A DNA stretch of 60,000 nt from NCBI RefSeq assembly GCF_964204645.1, contig NC_134033.1:11493155-11553154 (forward strand). Direction: 5' to 3'. Within the stretch, counting starts at the first letter, position 1. Each line of letters opens with the position of its first letter. The notes beneath the pieces are model-generated. The model saw only the letters and a program-made list of their open reading frames with translations. It was not told where the DNA came from and ran no database searches. Of the stretch, positions 1 through 12,800 are shown piece after piece. The position numbers were made by a program, and so were the translations under genes. Source of the DNA: Tubulanus polymorphus. Its lineage: Eukaryota > Nemertea > Palaeonemertea > Tubulaniformes > Tubulanidae.

Positions 1-119
1 GAGTTTTGTTGCTAAAACTCCTCACGGTTGCAGCGATATACGGTAATAAAAAATGCCTTTCTAACAAGTGTGGAACTACCTCTTAGGGCCCTCAAATCTT
101 GCCTCTTGGTCTGCCCCCG

Positions 120-500
120 ACATCACGGCAAATTATGATTCTGGAAATTCATAATCCTTTGTTTCATAAGGATTACAAACGCGTAAATTAGAATAAATTT
201 CAAAACATTAGTAGGATTATAAACGGGTTATAGGTATATGTTTCACTTAACTCGATACAAGCCATTCGTTTGTATTATATATTATTTATCGATATAACCG
301 ATATTTTAATAAAATAGTCATCTGTATTCCAGTCTAAACCGAAGAGATTATTTCAGACGGATATCATCGATCATCGATTTTTATTCAAATATCCTAAAAC
401 GAAATATCAGAAAATGAGCCCTGAACAATTATTCATGATTCTGACAAATCATGATCCTTTGTTTCATAACATTAGGATTATAAACGGATTATGCGTATTT
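120..500. repeat. Direct repeats CATAATCCTTTGTTTCAT
   Basis: The unit CCTTTGTTTCATAA with flanking GGATTATAAACGG-like sequence occurs near 150 and 450, and in part near 210. Otherwise this stretch is AT-rich and non-coding. Confidence 0.5.
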
Positions 501-3500
501 CAGCACTGTTTGTAATAATGTATCGTTCGTGTCGAGTCGCATTGATAGGAATTGTTCTGTGAAATTTCAGAATTACAAAGGATTTAATTTTTAGCATTTA
601 TTTGGGGTAAAATCTGTTTCAATCGTTTATCACAGATCTGGAGGCTGATGCTGAGACTGCTGTTATCTTCGTGCTAATGTCACCATATTTGCTGTGCCTG
701 GAATCAGAATCCTCAATTCATGGGTTCGAACCTCGGTCATCCCTTAATAGATCACACATCTTTGTATCTTAGCCATCTCAGCAGTTCCATCCGGTCCATC
801 TCGAATCCGATAGATTCGTCGAGAGATGAATGAAAACAAATATATATTTATATATTTAAATATATACATATATAGGAATTGAGGGCACATTTATTTATTT
901 CAATAATAATCATAGGTATTTAAATTGTACACGCACACACATCAACATCGAATGCTGCATTACAAATGGTCAAATACACACCACTCTTTCAGTAATATTA
1001 ATTAATAATAATAATAATTATAATTATAATCAATAACAGGCGATTACATAATAATATTTATTTACAAATTTGATTTGGAAGTGAATACTCTATCATCATA
1101 TCATTATATTATTTAACTATATGTCTAATTTGAATTAATTGACCTAATAGCAATGTTTTCGCGTGTATAGCTATTTTGAAGTAATCGTTTCTTTTCAATC
1201 ATTGATAAACGCTTGTGGCTACAAAGTAATGGCGAATGTGTCGCAATAATTTGATGAAAAGCGAAATTAATAATACACAATCACTTAAAAATCGGTATAT
1301 AGCGTTTTTAAATAACAGTCTGCGTCCGAGCCGTATTTAGCAACATATTGCCCTAACTGACAATTTTGCATTCTAGGAACGACAATTCCGTTTGCGTGAT
1401 TTAAAAATGTGAAGTAACATAGTTTTTAACTTAAATCATATCTCTTCATGTTCACACCAAAGACCTATAAACTCAGTAACTGAAAATCTGAAATACAGAA
1501 TTGGTTCCTCATTATCATTCGAGTGGCTTCTATAAAATTTTGCAGGTACCAATCTGCTGCTTGGACCCACCTACTGGGCGGTTCAATGTTTTATTACAAG
1601 TTATCAAGGCTTCACATGAACTACGTAGACTAGACATTAGACAATTGATTTCATCAGCAAACCTTTGAAAAGTGATCGCCCAGACCTTCAAACTACGATG
1701 GTGTAAGGGGTGATTTCAAGCTGAAGATTGACAACAGTGCATTAGGACTAATTAATCTGTGTTATGAATCAATCTTCTTACATTGCTTGTAGGTTACTCT
1801 ATAGTTTTTCTGCATTCTGATAAAAGTCTATATTCGTAAAAACCATGTGAACTTCAATCTATATCAATATAATCAAAATCTATTGCTCACATTTAACCAA
1901 TCAGAAAAGTTCAACGTTTTAACAAAATAACAAACTTGCCTCCTTTTTTATATGAAAAAAGAAAAAATATATCACCATCTTATCGTACCAATATCTTAAC
2001 AGATTTATGTTGGAAGACAAATATTTAACTTAATTACAATAATAATGCACCAAAAACTCATGAATTTCGCACTCAACTTTTTAAGAGTTCCAGAGAAATC
2101 GCTTTTTTTCACTCGATAATCGTCAATCGATTAGATATTTGGAGCCGGTAGGTCAGATCTTGATCAATATCAACTATCATGCGACAGAGATCATGCGAAA
2201 TTCAGTTGTTTTTAAATTACATAAATAATGAAATTAAAACCCCTGCAGAACCACCTCAGACAACACTGTGGGCCGTTTTACTCGTCATTACGTCAACCAC
2301 CCGCAGGTTAACTAATATGTAAACCAATTTTCCACCTGACTGGACCTGCTTGAGATGGGAAGAAGTCTTTCATTAGGGACATTGTGGTCACAAACTCGAT
2401 AGAAAAAACCGCAAACATACATCACATATTTTACCAGCACCAGAAATTTTATAATAACAGCTGTTTTTATAACGAAAACTAGCAAAGATAATCAAATTTT
2501 TCTTTCGAGGGTATAACAAGAGGGGTGAAGGTCATAACCGTGGCACCTGGCATTGGTCATGACAGATCATCACTGGATTAACCAAGTCCTGAGCCCGAAA
2601 ATCCAGGGAATCCCTTCATTCCTTGCTACGAAGGATATCATTTTCATTTCATATCCTGTGCTAAATTCAATAATTGGTGGAGGCTAAACGATTATATAAT
2701 TGTCAGACGTTAAAAACTAATTATTTTCACATTAGGATCAAATCTACTGCAGAAATCATTGAATGATGATCAATCCTTTTAAAAAGTGAAAATTTATTAA
2801 ATAATTTTAAAGCTTCAAGCCTTTATAATGACTAGGCGAATTACTATCTCATATGCAGCGTTATATGTAAAAAAGCAGGATGATTATATTAATAATTGTC
2901 AAATTCGAGTTTCACATCACGCAAATTTAAGACTAGTGCGCCAGTCGACAGTGTTATGGATCGGGGTAATCATATCGGGTGATGTATTCAGGTGAAGTCC
3001 TATTGGAACGTTGAATAGCTGAAAGGGATATTCCAGGTGGCAGATTGATACCTGTACTACCATTGGGTCCAGCAGTGCCTAGAGATACTCATCTGGGAGC
3101 AGGTGCCAAGTTATGTGAATCAATGCTTTACTTGGATGAATATATCTAACACTATAAGTTCGCAGTGGGACTGTGCCAAGTCCCAAACCGCACCTCTAAT
3201 CTATATCGGTTTTTTTGTATCTGTCTAAATGAACTTAAAGTTCTTTGATTATAAACACAACGAAACTTCATCACTGCAATGAAATAAAACTTTTTTACAG
3301 GTGATCAACAATTAAAAAAAAAACCAAGGGGCCATTTATAAAGTACTTTTTAAGCCCCCTCCCTACCCAATTTTTGTTCACATGGAGAAATGGCCAATTT
3401 GTCAGCCCCCCCAATAAATGTGCATGTACTTTATAAATAGTCCCCAATTCATGTCAATGCAATAAAACAAAAGATACTTTCTATACATTTCATGCCATTA

Positions 3501-3548
3501 GACGTTATCGATGAAATTAGAAGAGCGTGCTCGATTTAATGAACTAAA
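501..3548. other. Non-coding stretch
   Basis: AT-rich sequence without an open frame over about 60 codons. I see no exon, RNA gene or clear element except scattered short repeats and the B-box-like string at 723. Confidence 0.6.
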
Positions 3549-3790
3549 GCCGTGGTCACACGAATGTTTTTGGCCCGGGTCTGTCAAGGCCCGAGCTAAA
3601 TTTTAGCACAGGTCAAATTATTGCATGTAAATTGCAACTGGTTTCAGAAGTTATTCACTTCACTTCATTTAAGCATTGTTTAGTATCGAACGAGTGATTT
3701 ACATATGTTCACACACACACACCAATTAGGCACAAGCCAAATTTGACTCAGGGCCTGATGCGGGCAAAATCGTCTCCGTGTGATCGCGAC
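3549..3790. mobile_element. TIR element ending CGTCTCCGTGTGATCGC
   Basis: A 242-bp unit with GGTCACACG at the left and CGTGTGATC at the right matches the 30.1 kb unit along most of its length, for example TTCACTTCA followed by TTTAAGCATTGTTTAGTAT. Confidence 0.65.
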
Positions 3791-4328
3791 TGAAGTTCGA
3801 AATACCTTAAAAGCAGTCTGAACAAAAACACAATTTACTTTTGTCAAGCCCATAATGCCGGGGAGTTTTTCCATTCACACAACAAATGGGGCTTTTTGAC
3901 ACGAGTCTACCTCAATTTGAGTAGCGATAAAAAAACTACTTAAAAATCTGTTGTAGACCATTAAAACCTGTATTTTCTTAGACATCTATGAATTCGGTCT
4001 ATCGACATTAACAAGGCATTTGATATGATATAAAACTCATAAACAACAAAAAAGTTCCATTTGCCTCGAAAATGAACTCCCTTCTCAAATAGCTACATCA
4101 TCACTTCAAGCCTAAAAACAGGGATGATACAAAGAATAATCCAGTATTCCGTGTACTGGGCTGGAAGAAGGCCAGCTAGTAACATCTGGACATACATAAA
4201 CTATCAATTATTAATAATACTGAATCACGAAAAGCTCAATTCATTTAATAAAAACAGAAACAATCAGTAAAGCGGACTTAGATCCATCATCACGGCCATC
4301 ATCATTCTTAATAATGTACATAAAACCC

Positions 4329-4419
4329 TGGATCCAGTTCCACAGTTCCGAGTTAACTCATTGAAAAATGGATCTTATCTGAACTCATAGTTAACCCACA
4401 ACTGTGGAACTGTGGATCT
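4329..4419. repeat. CCAGTTCCACAG palindrome
   Basis: Left arm GATCCAGTTCCACAGTTCCG is mirrored by right arm CCACAACTGTGGAACTGTGG, about 90 bases in all. Family copies are at 14,775-14,882, 18,452-18,535, 38,091-38,185, 43,123-43,222 and 45,355-45,474, with half copies near 43,065-43,120 and 53,438-53,480. Confidence 0.75.
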
Positions 4420-5777
4420 ACAAGTTATAAGTTAACCAGTAAAACCATTGTCAGGAATGAAGATCTAACCTGCCTTCACCTGGCATTGGTCTCACATATC
4501 AATTCGTAAAGTGGGTTTTTCATTACTGGGGCATCTTACTATAAGATTTTTATCTAGCTTTAAAATCAACTAGGACCTCAACTAATTGTCATTTCTATGT
4601 ACCGGTACACAATCTAATCATTGCATATTAATCATCAATGTCGAAACCGGGTAATCCGGGGGGGGCTCCAGTCAACAAACAACTGAATACTGAATAGGAT
4701 GTTGAGAACGTTCTTCCATGAATTCCCAATAATCTCAGTTGATTTTTTACCTACATGTTTCCGAGTTTCGGCGTTATATCGATTCGATGCTGAAACGTCG
4801 CGATAATCGCGTTAAAAATCACGCCAAAATAGAAGATGAAACGACGCGGCGAATCAAAAGTCCGACGCGAAAACAAAACAAGATAACAATCGCAACAACT
4901 ACCGCACGAGAACAATATACGTCGTCGAGCACCCACGCAAATTAACAAAAGCGGAACACAGCGAATTAACGTAGAGCACCAGACAAATCATTGGCCAGTT
5001 TTTTCCAGTACATCAATAATCAGTATCGGAGCGGCCTAATGGTCCGTAAGACATTAGAATCTTTCTCCGATCAGTCAGTGTAGACATCTCACGCCATCTA
5101 CAACTGACCATTACTCACGTCGGGATCGCTGGATTGATATAATCTATCTAAGTTCAATTACGACCAGGGTGAACTTCAGTTATCGACAAATTACGGACTA
5201 AGTGAAACCGAATGTTAGTTAAGTCCGAATTATACAGGGTCACGATCGCTGTAGTTCAGACCTAGTTCCGAGATAACCGACGCTAGTGAAATACGTAAAA
5301 TCAAAATGAAGTGCATTCGATTATCAGTCACAACCGTAACTGCAACTGCAACTGAAGACGAACGACAAAAACCGAAGCTCGTCCTGTTTTTTCCCATCTG
5401 TTTTGAGTTTCGAAGGTTTTTTTATCAATTGTTTCATCGGATATCTAGCGTTATCCCATTTCTCGCTCGTGGTGACGACCGACTGTTCGCCCGTCGTAAT
5501 CTCTCGGGCAGCTCGGCTGATGTTTTTTCCCCGATCTGTCTTAACCGACGGATTATCGAAGCTTGGATCGCGCGCTAGAAAAACAGCTACAAAGATGAAG
5601 CGATAATATTCGCTGTAACTAATACGTACACAACCTTTCAATATATGCAGTTAAACGTTGTAACAATTGAGCAATGTTGTTGTTGTTGTTGTTATTGTTG
5701 TGGTTGTTTTTTCTATACATTATTCAAAAACACATCTCGAAATTCTATTTCATTTTTACCGCGTCCAGTTGACGGCG
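4420..5777 (-). other. Probable FARP 3' UTR and flank
   Basis: The stretch directly after the FARP stop holds TTG repeats and short frames on both strands. One frame of 105 codons (5324-5641, minus) has no acceptor that would join it to FARP, so I take it as UTR. No clear AATAAA lies close to the stop. Confidence 0.45.
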
Positions 5778-6898
5778 CTAATTGTCACTGCCTAAACGAC
5801 TGAACATACGATGGAATTTGGCACTGTTGGTAGCACTTCCTATAACTTCCATCCACCTGTAAATGAAAAAACAAGTAATCAATGAACATAGCAAAAAACT
5901 AGACTTGCCGCCTAAAATACCCCCCCAATACAATCTCCATAAATATCTCTTCCACGGGCTGCACATCTTCAACATATCTTTGCGATGAAATATGTTTCGT
6001 TTACAAGGTGATATGAAATAGTCACTGAAACATCACTTTGTTGCGTTGGAATCAAAATGAAACAATCCAATTGATTTCAAGCATCTCGAAGTATTTACAA
6101 ACGACTTACCGTTCGAATGGATATTGGCTTTCAGCCCTAAAGAAATACACATGATTCTTGAATTGTAATTTGAATACGTATTCTTTATGTATCCCGTCCG
6201 TATCACAGGGCGTGCTCACTGCGTAACCGAGCAAAGGCAAACTAGCTAATGGATAGTCATCCTAAAAAAGAAAAGAAAATCACTGAAGCAGTGCTTCCAA
6301 CCTAATGAACGGAGCCCGGTGTTAATGAAGCTTATCGCAATGGGGAACTACAACACCGGCTATTCAACCATCAGATCACGTGACTTATACACTTCGTCTC
6401 ATGTGAAGTGAAGTAAAGTTTATTTAGACACAAAAGTACAGAGAAGAATACAAATACACACAAATATAATTCAGTCATTAATGTACAGAAATGTGTCAAG
6501 GATTCATCCCAAGCCAAACAAGGCTGTACTCAGAAAGGGGATGAACCCTGAAAGCTAATAATGAAAAAAAAAGAAAAATTATATAGATTATGATACATAC
6601 ATAATTTTAATAAATCAGATCCTTACAAGATCCTCATGTTATCAATCAAGTTCATTTTCAGATGACTGAACTGGATTTTTTGGCTCCTGAATCCAAATAC
6701 TATCTTATGAGCCACCAAATAGATATTAGATTGACTTTACTGATCGATGTTTGTACATAGCAAGAATTTTTTCTTTCAGAATATACATGCCTGGAAGGTC
6801 TTGTAGAAAAATAAACAAAAGTTGGTAAAAACGACCCATAATTTCTGCCATCCGTTGCTGTTCTTGAACTTGCGAAGGACGTATCCGCTCAACTGATT
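5778..6898 (-). CDS. FARP: FARP second PH domain and C-terminus
   Basis: Three exons (6898-6791, 6261-6110, 5856-5778) encode PH2 and a short tail. Residues read NQLSGYVLRKFKNSNGWQK, then WVVFTNFCLFFYKTFQ, DDYPLASLPLLGYAVSTP, FKLQFKNHVYFFRAESQYPF and ERWMEVIGSATNSA, ending with FSRLGSDN and a TAG. This matches vertebrate FARP PH2 almost residue for residue. The intron between 6790 and 6262 starts with GC instead of GT (CAG|GCATGT) and ends in TTTAG. Using it gives the exact family sequence KTFQ-DDYPL, so it is very likely a real GC-AG intron. The tail is short, and I did not see a PDZ ligand. Confidence 0.95.
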
Positions 6899-9800
6899 CT
6901 GAAATTATCATCAAACACAATAGTTTAAACCCTCACATGGCAGATGGATGCCCTTTGATGTGACGCTTCACTGTATTTGCTTCTCTTTATTCCGCCCTGG
7001 GTCTTCATTCAACGATGACACATAGGGGTTAAGCAAAGAATCATCTGTAGGAAACACACCCTCCACGGAACACGATGTTCAATATCTCCCTATAACATGT
7101 TCTGGCTGGAAATCAGCTGTAGTTTTACTGAATTCGAACACTAGCGATTTTTACGTGCAAATTTTCTTGCGAACAACTAAACCACTAAATACAAGAACTC
7201 ACATAGTTGTCAGGAAAGGCTTTCGTTACAACTTTAAGAAGGGTAAAAAACAGACAAAATGGCTACAGCCAATACAACTCTCAGGCTGTTTGCATCACGG
7301 GAACACCTGAGCTGCTATTGGACCTGTGGCGGGCGACTGAGGTACTCGTTAATGAGGGACTGTCGGGTAACACCAGTCGTCTAGCTGAGCTTAAATGGAA
7401 TTGTAAGATGAAATTGATTTTCAATCAACTTACCTTAACAGCTAACTGATGGTCACCGAAGCTAACACTGGTATTACGATGCCAGCATACGTGCATTGTT
7501 GTGTTCGCTCGATGTTGGACTTGTTTCTCGCTGGCAGGTGGCGTTGTCGGTGGATGTGGTTCATCCAGTTCATCGATAGAACCACCTAGAACATTAATTC
7601 ATAAAACAATCATTGATAAAAATAGCTTTAGCTCCAAGTGTAATGAAATTACTTGATTTGCCATTTTCATGCTTCAACCAACTGAGTGCCACTCGAGGCA
7701 CTATTAGCTAATTCAAAGTTTCTTTTCATGCCTCAAACCACTGAGTGCTACTAAGGGCATTGGTTTCTTTCTCCCAGAGAGACCAGAGAACCTTTGATCA
7801 AGAAACTTTTCATCAAACCTTTGATAAAAAAATTCTGCCACCACAAGAGTTTGACCATTTATGAGGCCTGGATTGACAAGAGACTAAACCGATGGCTCAA
7901 ACCACTTGGCAGCATTTCAACTTCCTTACTACATTTGCCATGTCACAATTTCCTTCAGGGTTACCAAAACACAATGACACAAGTTAATTCAAGATTTAGA
8001 TTAAGTTAATTAGTGAACCTTGTGATTTAAGACTTGGGTATTTATGATCACCACTTCGCTCTTTGGCAGCTATTATTGCATTTGTTATATCTTCTACCCA
8101 TTTATCTTTTTCTTCCAAAGACCTAAATTAAGAAAAGATGTGAAAATGAAATGGAGGTTCAGACAATCATTCTGGATAGACAGTAGAATTTTACTTACCC
8201 AGCAGCTACTAATAAACATCGGTTTCCTCCGTAAATTGTAAAACTATTTGCTACAGCCATTTTTGAGTCAGTTTCTTCGACCTTTAAAACATAAGATTTC
8301 AAACTTGCATTTCTGCATTTTCAAATTCTGGATTCAAAAAGGATATCTGGTTTAAGAATCACTTCAGTGTCTGATCTAATGAAAAGTCTCAGACTTTGGC
8401 TTCATTTGCTTTTGATAACTTCATATTGTACAATAATGAAACTATATTCCGTGTTCAACAGGGCGGGGCTCAGTGATTTATCTTCTTACCGCCATTCCTC
8501 GCAGTGGTAGCTGACCATGCACCTTGAATTGTAACGTCGGTTGAGTCGTACGACTTGTATAAATTAACATATCACTAAACTGAAAACATGAGAGTAAACT
8601 GTGTAATGATCTAGAAACTGTTAATTCATCAGGCTTATCAATGAAAACCAGCTCAGCATCTTTGGATTTATTTGATTTACAAGCCGATTTTTAGTATGGT
8701 TATAACAAGTTTGAATGCCACAGCCAAACCATGTGGTTTCGTAAACTGCTCATACATTGACAAAAATCACTACAACATAATTACTGGAATGTAGAAATTA
8801 AGAGATATTTGCATAAAATGGGGATCTAAAAACTATTTGCATAGTAACGTGAGGATGTAGAAACTATGGGATGTGTCACGTAAATCACTTATCATATATC
8901 ACATCATATTTGTCAATCATCAGAATATGAAGAAAAAAAAAACGCATCTGTACAAAATCTCTATAGGCCTAAATGTATCATAACTATCACTTACAAGGAA
9001 GAACATGCGTTGCTGGTAGCCCTTCTTGGACAACTTTTGTAAGCACCCCTCACGTATGAATTGCTGAAATGAGAATATACAATGATTATGAATCACGAGT
9101 CACACACGTACTGCATTTGACAACAAGATATCTCATACTTTCACTGCAGCCAACATTTCCACTGTGAGGAAACTTGTAGCTGATTCTCTTATTCACTGTT
9201 AGAGATTTGCGCTCTCAATCTTGTTTTTTTACTTATTTTAATGTAATTCATAAATATTCTACTCACCCTGTGAGGTTGAATTAAGTTGTCAATGCCTGAA
9301 AGATCCCTTTGTAATTCTAAAAGCCTTTGAACATTTTCTAATCTCCAGAAACGATCTCTATATGGATCGGTCACATCTAATATACGTTGATGAGCCACTG
9401 AAATAAAACACATACTCAGCATATAACAACTGCAAAAAGAAAAGCACTGCATCTGTACTAGAGACCCATGTTTGACTGTGAAAGGCTGAAGGGTAAACCA
9501 CTGAAACACAACCCCTCCCATATATTATTTCATCACACATAAGTTTGATGTTAAGTGCTCTTTTTGCCGTGATTTGACATAAAAAGTGCCCTCCCCATAA
9601 TAGTGAGTGCCCTTATACAATTCGGAACCCCTCGAGATAGGGCCCTGGATCCGCCCCTGTGTATAAAATGGAGCTCTAAACCAAAAATCTTTCAGTTTAT
9701 CGGGTCTAACTGCGTAAGTAACTTACAATTACAGTCTCTGTAATCTGGATGGTCGGCTGAATAATGCTGTAATAAACCTACAAATGACAAAAATTACAAC

Positions 9801-12800
9801 ATTTTTACACAAAGTTATTTTTGAGGTAAAACATTTTACAGCACAGAGCCACTAAAGGTTTTCATTGATTCTGAAACCAATAATCTAAATTGCTTTTTAA
9901 GCTATGCATATACCAGTACTTGAAACATCATAAGTGCAGGACAGTTGGCTTGAGTTTTTTAAGTCGATTTGAAATTACTGTCAAAGTCTGTTATAACGCC
10001 ACCGATGGGACCCAGAAGAACATGTGGTGTTTTCAATTTCAGGTAGATTTGTGCGTAGTAACAAACTGGCGTTAATTGAGCACTCGCATTAAAAAGGATG
10101 GCGAAATTAAGGATTTTGACGAGTTCATTTGAAATCAATTTACTCGTATCTGTGAAAATGGATGTGCTGGGGTTGGACGTAAAAACAACAGATGGCATTA
10201 CTTACGATCCATGAGCATGTAATAATGTAGAAGACGATGTACTGGTTTCAGGAGGAATGTGTTTAAAGGGAGGTAGCAAAACTTCTGACTTTCAAACTCT
10301 TTGTACGCAGTCTCCAAGCGTTTACTGTTGCGTACGGCGACGTCCATGTCGGTCAAAATTTCATCCAGTTTGTCGAGATACTCTCTGTAGTACTGCATCG
10401 TAAAAATAAATGACAGCCAACAAATTATTAACGGTTATCATCCGAAGCATGTAGGAGTGCTTTTGAATTTCTGGCTTTAAGATTATGTCACACACTATAC
10501 ATAATCCCTTCAGTATACATAATGCCTTACCTGTAAAATTTTAGTATTGTTCACCATCAAATCACCAATTTTCCTATAGTCACCATTTATATGTGCATTT
10601 GATTTGCCCTCCCTGATAAGATAATCATAGATACGCAAAGGTGAGTAACTTACTCTATGCAAAAAAAGAATAAGATTTTGTGTCTGTCATACCAAACAAA
10701 AGAAAAATACAGAATACAGTAACTGTGCAAATCTTTTACATAAGTATATCGATATGCCAAAAGTTGGTTAAAGTTAACGCGTGGATATATGGATGACTAC
10801 GTTATTCAGCTGTCCCTACTGCAAGCTCTACACAGGATGGCAAACCTAACAATTTAATGACTTCATCAAAACTTAAGAGTTTATTTTCGATCAACTTGCA
10901 TCTAGATTTTTAAGCCTCATTCTAGCATTTAGGGAAATCACATCTTGCATAGATAGACTAGCTTCATCTTCTAACGCAGCATTTATATTCGATAGTACAC
11001 TATTGGCATCTGGCGGATCCACACTTGCCATAAATGGAATACAGAGCCCTCATAAAAACTGCATGGTTACCATACATGGCATATCCAAGAGTTTTAAACA
11101 ACTTCAACCAACTTTTGAGCAACTGGCTCCTGCTTACTTATTGTTTTCTATCCTAAAACCGATAAACCGTATCAAATATATACATACCACATAGCAAGTC
11201 TTTGTTCTAACTCCTTTAGAAACCAGCAGTGATGATCATAGATCGGGTCTATGTACGTGAATATGAGTTTAGTTAGATAGTCTGGAAGAAGATCGTTCTG
11301 GCAAAGCATGTTCCGGAACCACTGTAAATAAATAAACATATGTACGACATACTGCAAGCAGAATAATTTTTTTTGAAGAAAGGAGATGTAAATTCGCTCA
11401 AAATCAGGGTTAACAGACTTTTTTTCATCCCTAAACACGCTCAGCTCAGCCAGGATATTATCAACAGGTTCGACGTTTCAATTTCCAAAGGGTGGAGAGC
11501 CAAAGAAGCAAAAACTCTGGATTTTGCTATCTCTTATTCTCAAGTTTCAGGCGAGATGTTAGAGAAATTTCTGACTGCTGAACAATTCCACTAACGACTT
11601 ATTTCCTGATTCCAATCGATCTAAAACGGATCTAATTTCATGGAAATCAGTTGACGTATTACATACCACGGTTAGCACCTCGATATCTTTTTTGTATGTT
11701 CGCTCTGTCATGAGTAATTCTTTCGCGATGTAATACGCTTGATCAATTTGATGACGCTACGAAATAGAAAAATTCAGTCAATTTATATTGAAGCGATATT
11801 TGAGCATCATTTAACCCTTTCAGTGCTGACTTATCAATACCCTACAGTGCTGGAGATAATTTGAAAATTTTGAAAAATTCCACCCTAGTGTGTTGAATAA
11901 CGGGAATACCACTATAGTGCGTCTACACCGCAACGCAGTGTATCATTAGTTACTAGTATTTCACTATGTTTGACAGGTGCTGCGATTTTTCAAGAGAGAT
12001 AATTATTAATTACTAATTACATCAATACACCGCAGTGCAATGTACTCGCAAAATCCATCACCAATTCATACACCACACTGCAGTGTAGACGCACTGAAAG
12101 GGTTAAAGAATGTTCATCGTATACACAGGCCGATTTTCAAAAGGTCATGGAACCATTTGGCTTTAGACTGAGTTCCATTCCATAGATATCCACCTATACC
12201 TAAAGTCATAATCTATCACGAAGAATAACTCATCAAATTTTTACCTTTCTGCGTCCCTCGTCTTCGGATTCGACGGACTTTTTTCTCTGCATGAGATCGT
12301 CGTCTGAGTCGTCGGTTTTGAACGAGGCACCGCTGGCCGAGCTCAGCGTACTGGTGAACGTACGCGACGTACCCTGCGACTGAACGCTCGTGTAAGAATT
12401 GTCGTGACCTGATTGTCCTGAGTGATTTTGACGATCTTTATCGCGTAACTGTCAGGAAAATAAATAAGGGTTATGAACGAATCAGTCGGTTAGAATAAAA
12501 CCTACTCTACAAAAGGGGATACAATACATTCTTAGAATGATGTTCTAACAATAGTAGTCGTAATAAAAGCCTATATTGATTTCTGGACTCAGCTCGGGTT
12601 ATAGTATTTGAACCTCAAGTCTAAAGCCCATATCACTTTCTCAGTTTTTGCCAGATAGCCGTACCAACGTTGACCGACCGGCTTGGTTTTTTAACGGTTT
12701 GGCAAAATATCAAACTTGTTTTATACACAAATCATAAAATCATACAAACTGACAGGATGAGAAAAATAAATCTATTGCCGATCGAAAATTATCAAAAATC

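Noticed and set aside
723-732. GGTTCGAACC as a tRNA gene
   Set aside because: Matches a B box, but no A box at proper spacing and no acceptor stem could be formed.
5324-5641. 105-codon minus-strand frame just after the FARP stop
   Set aside because: No acceptor joins it to FARP and the main frame already ends with a conserved PH2 tail. It is treated as 3' UTR.
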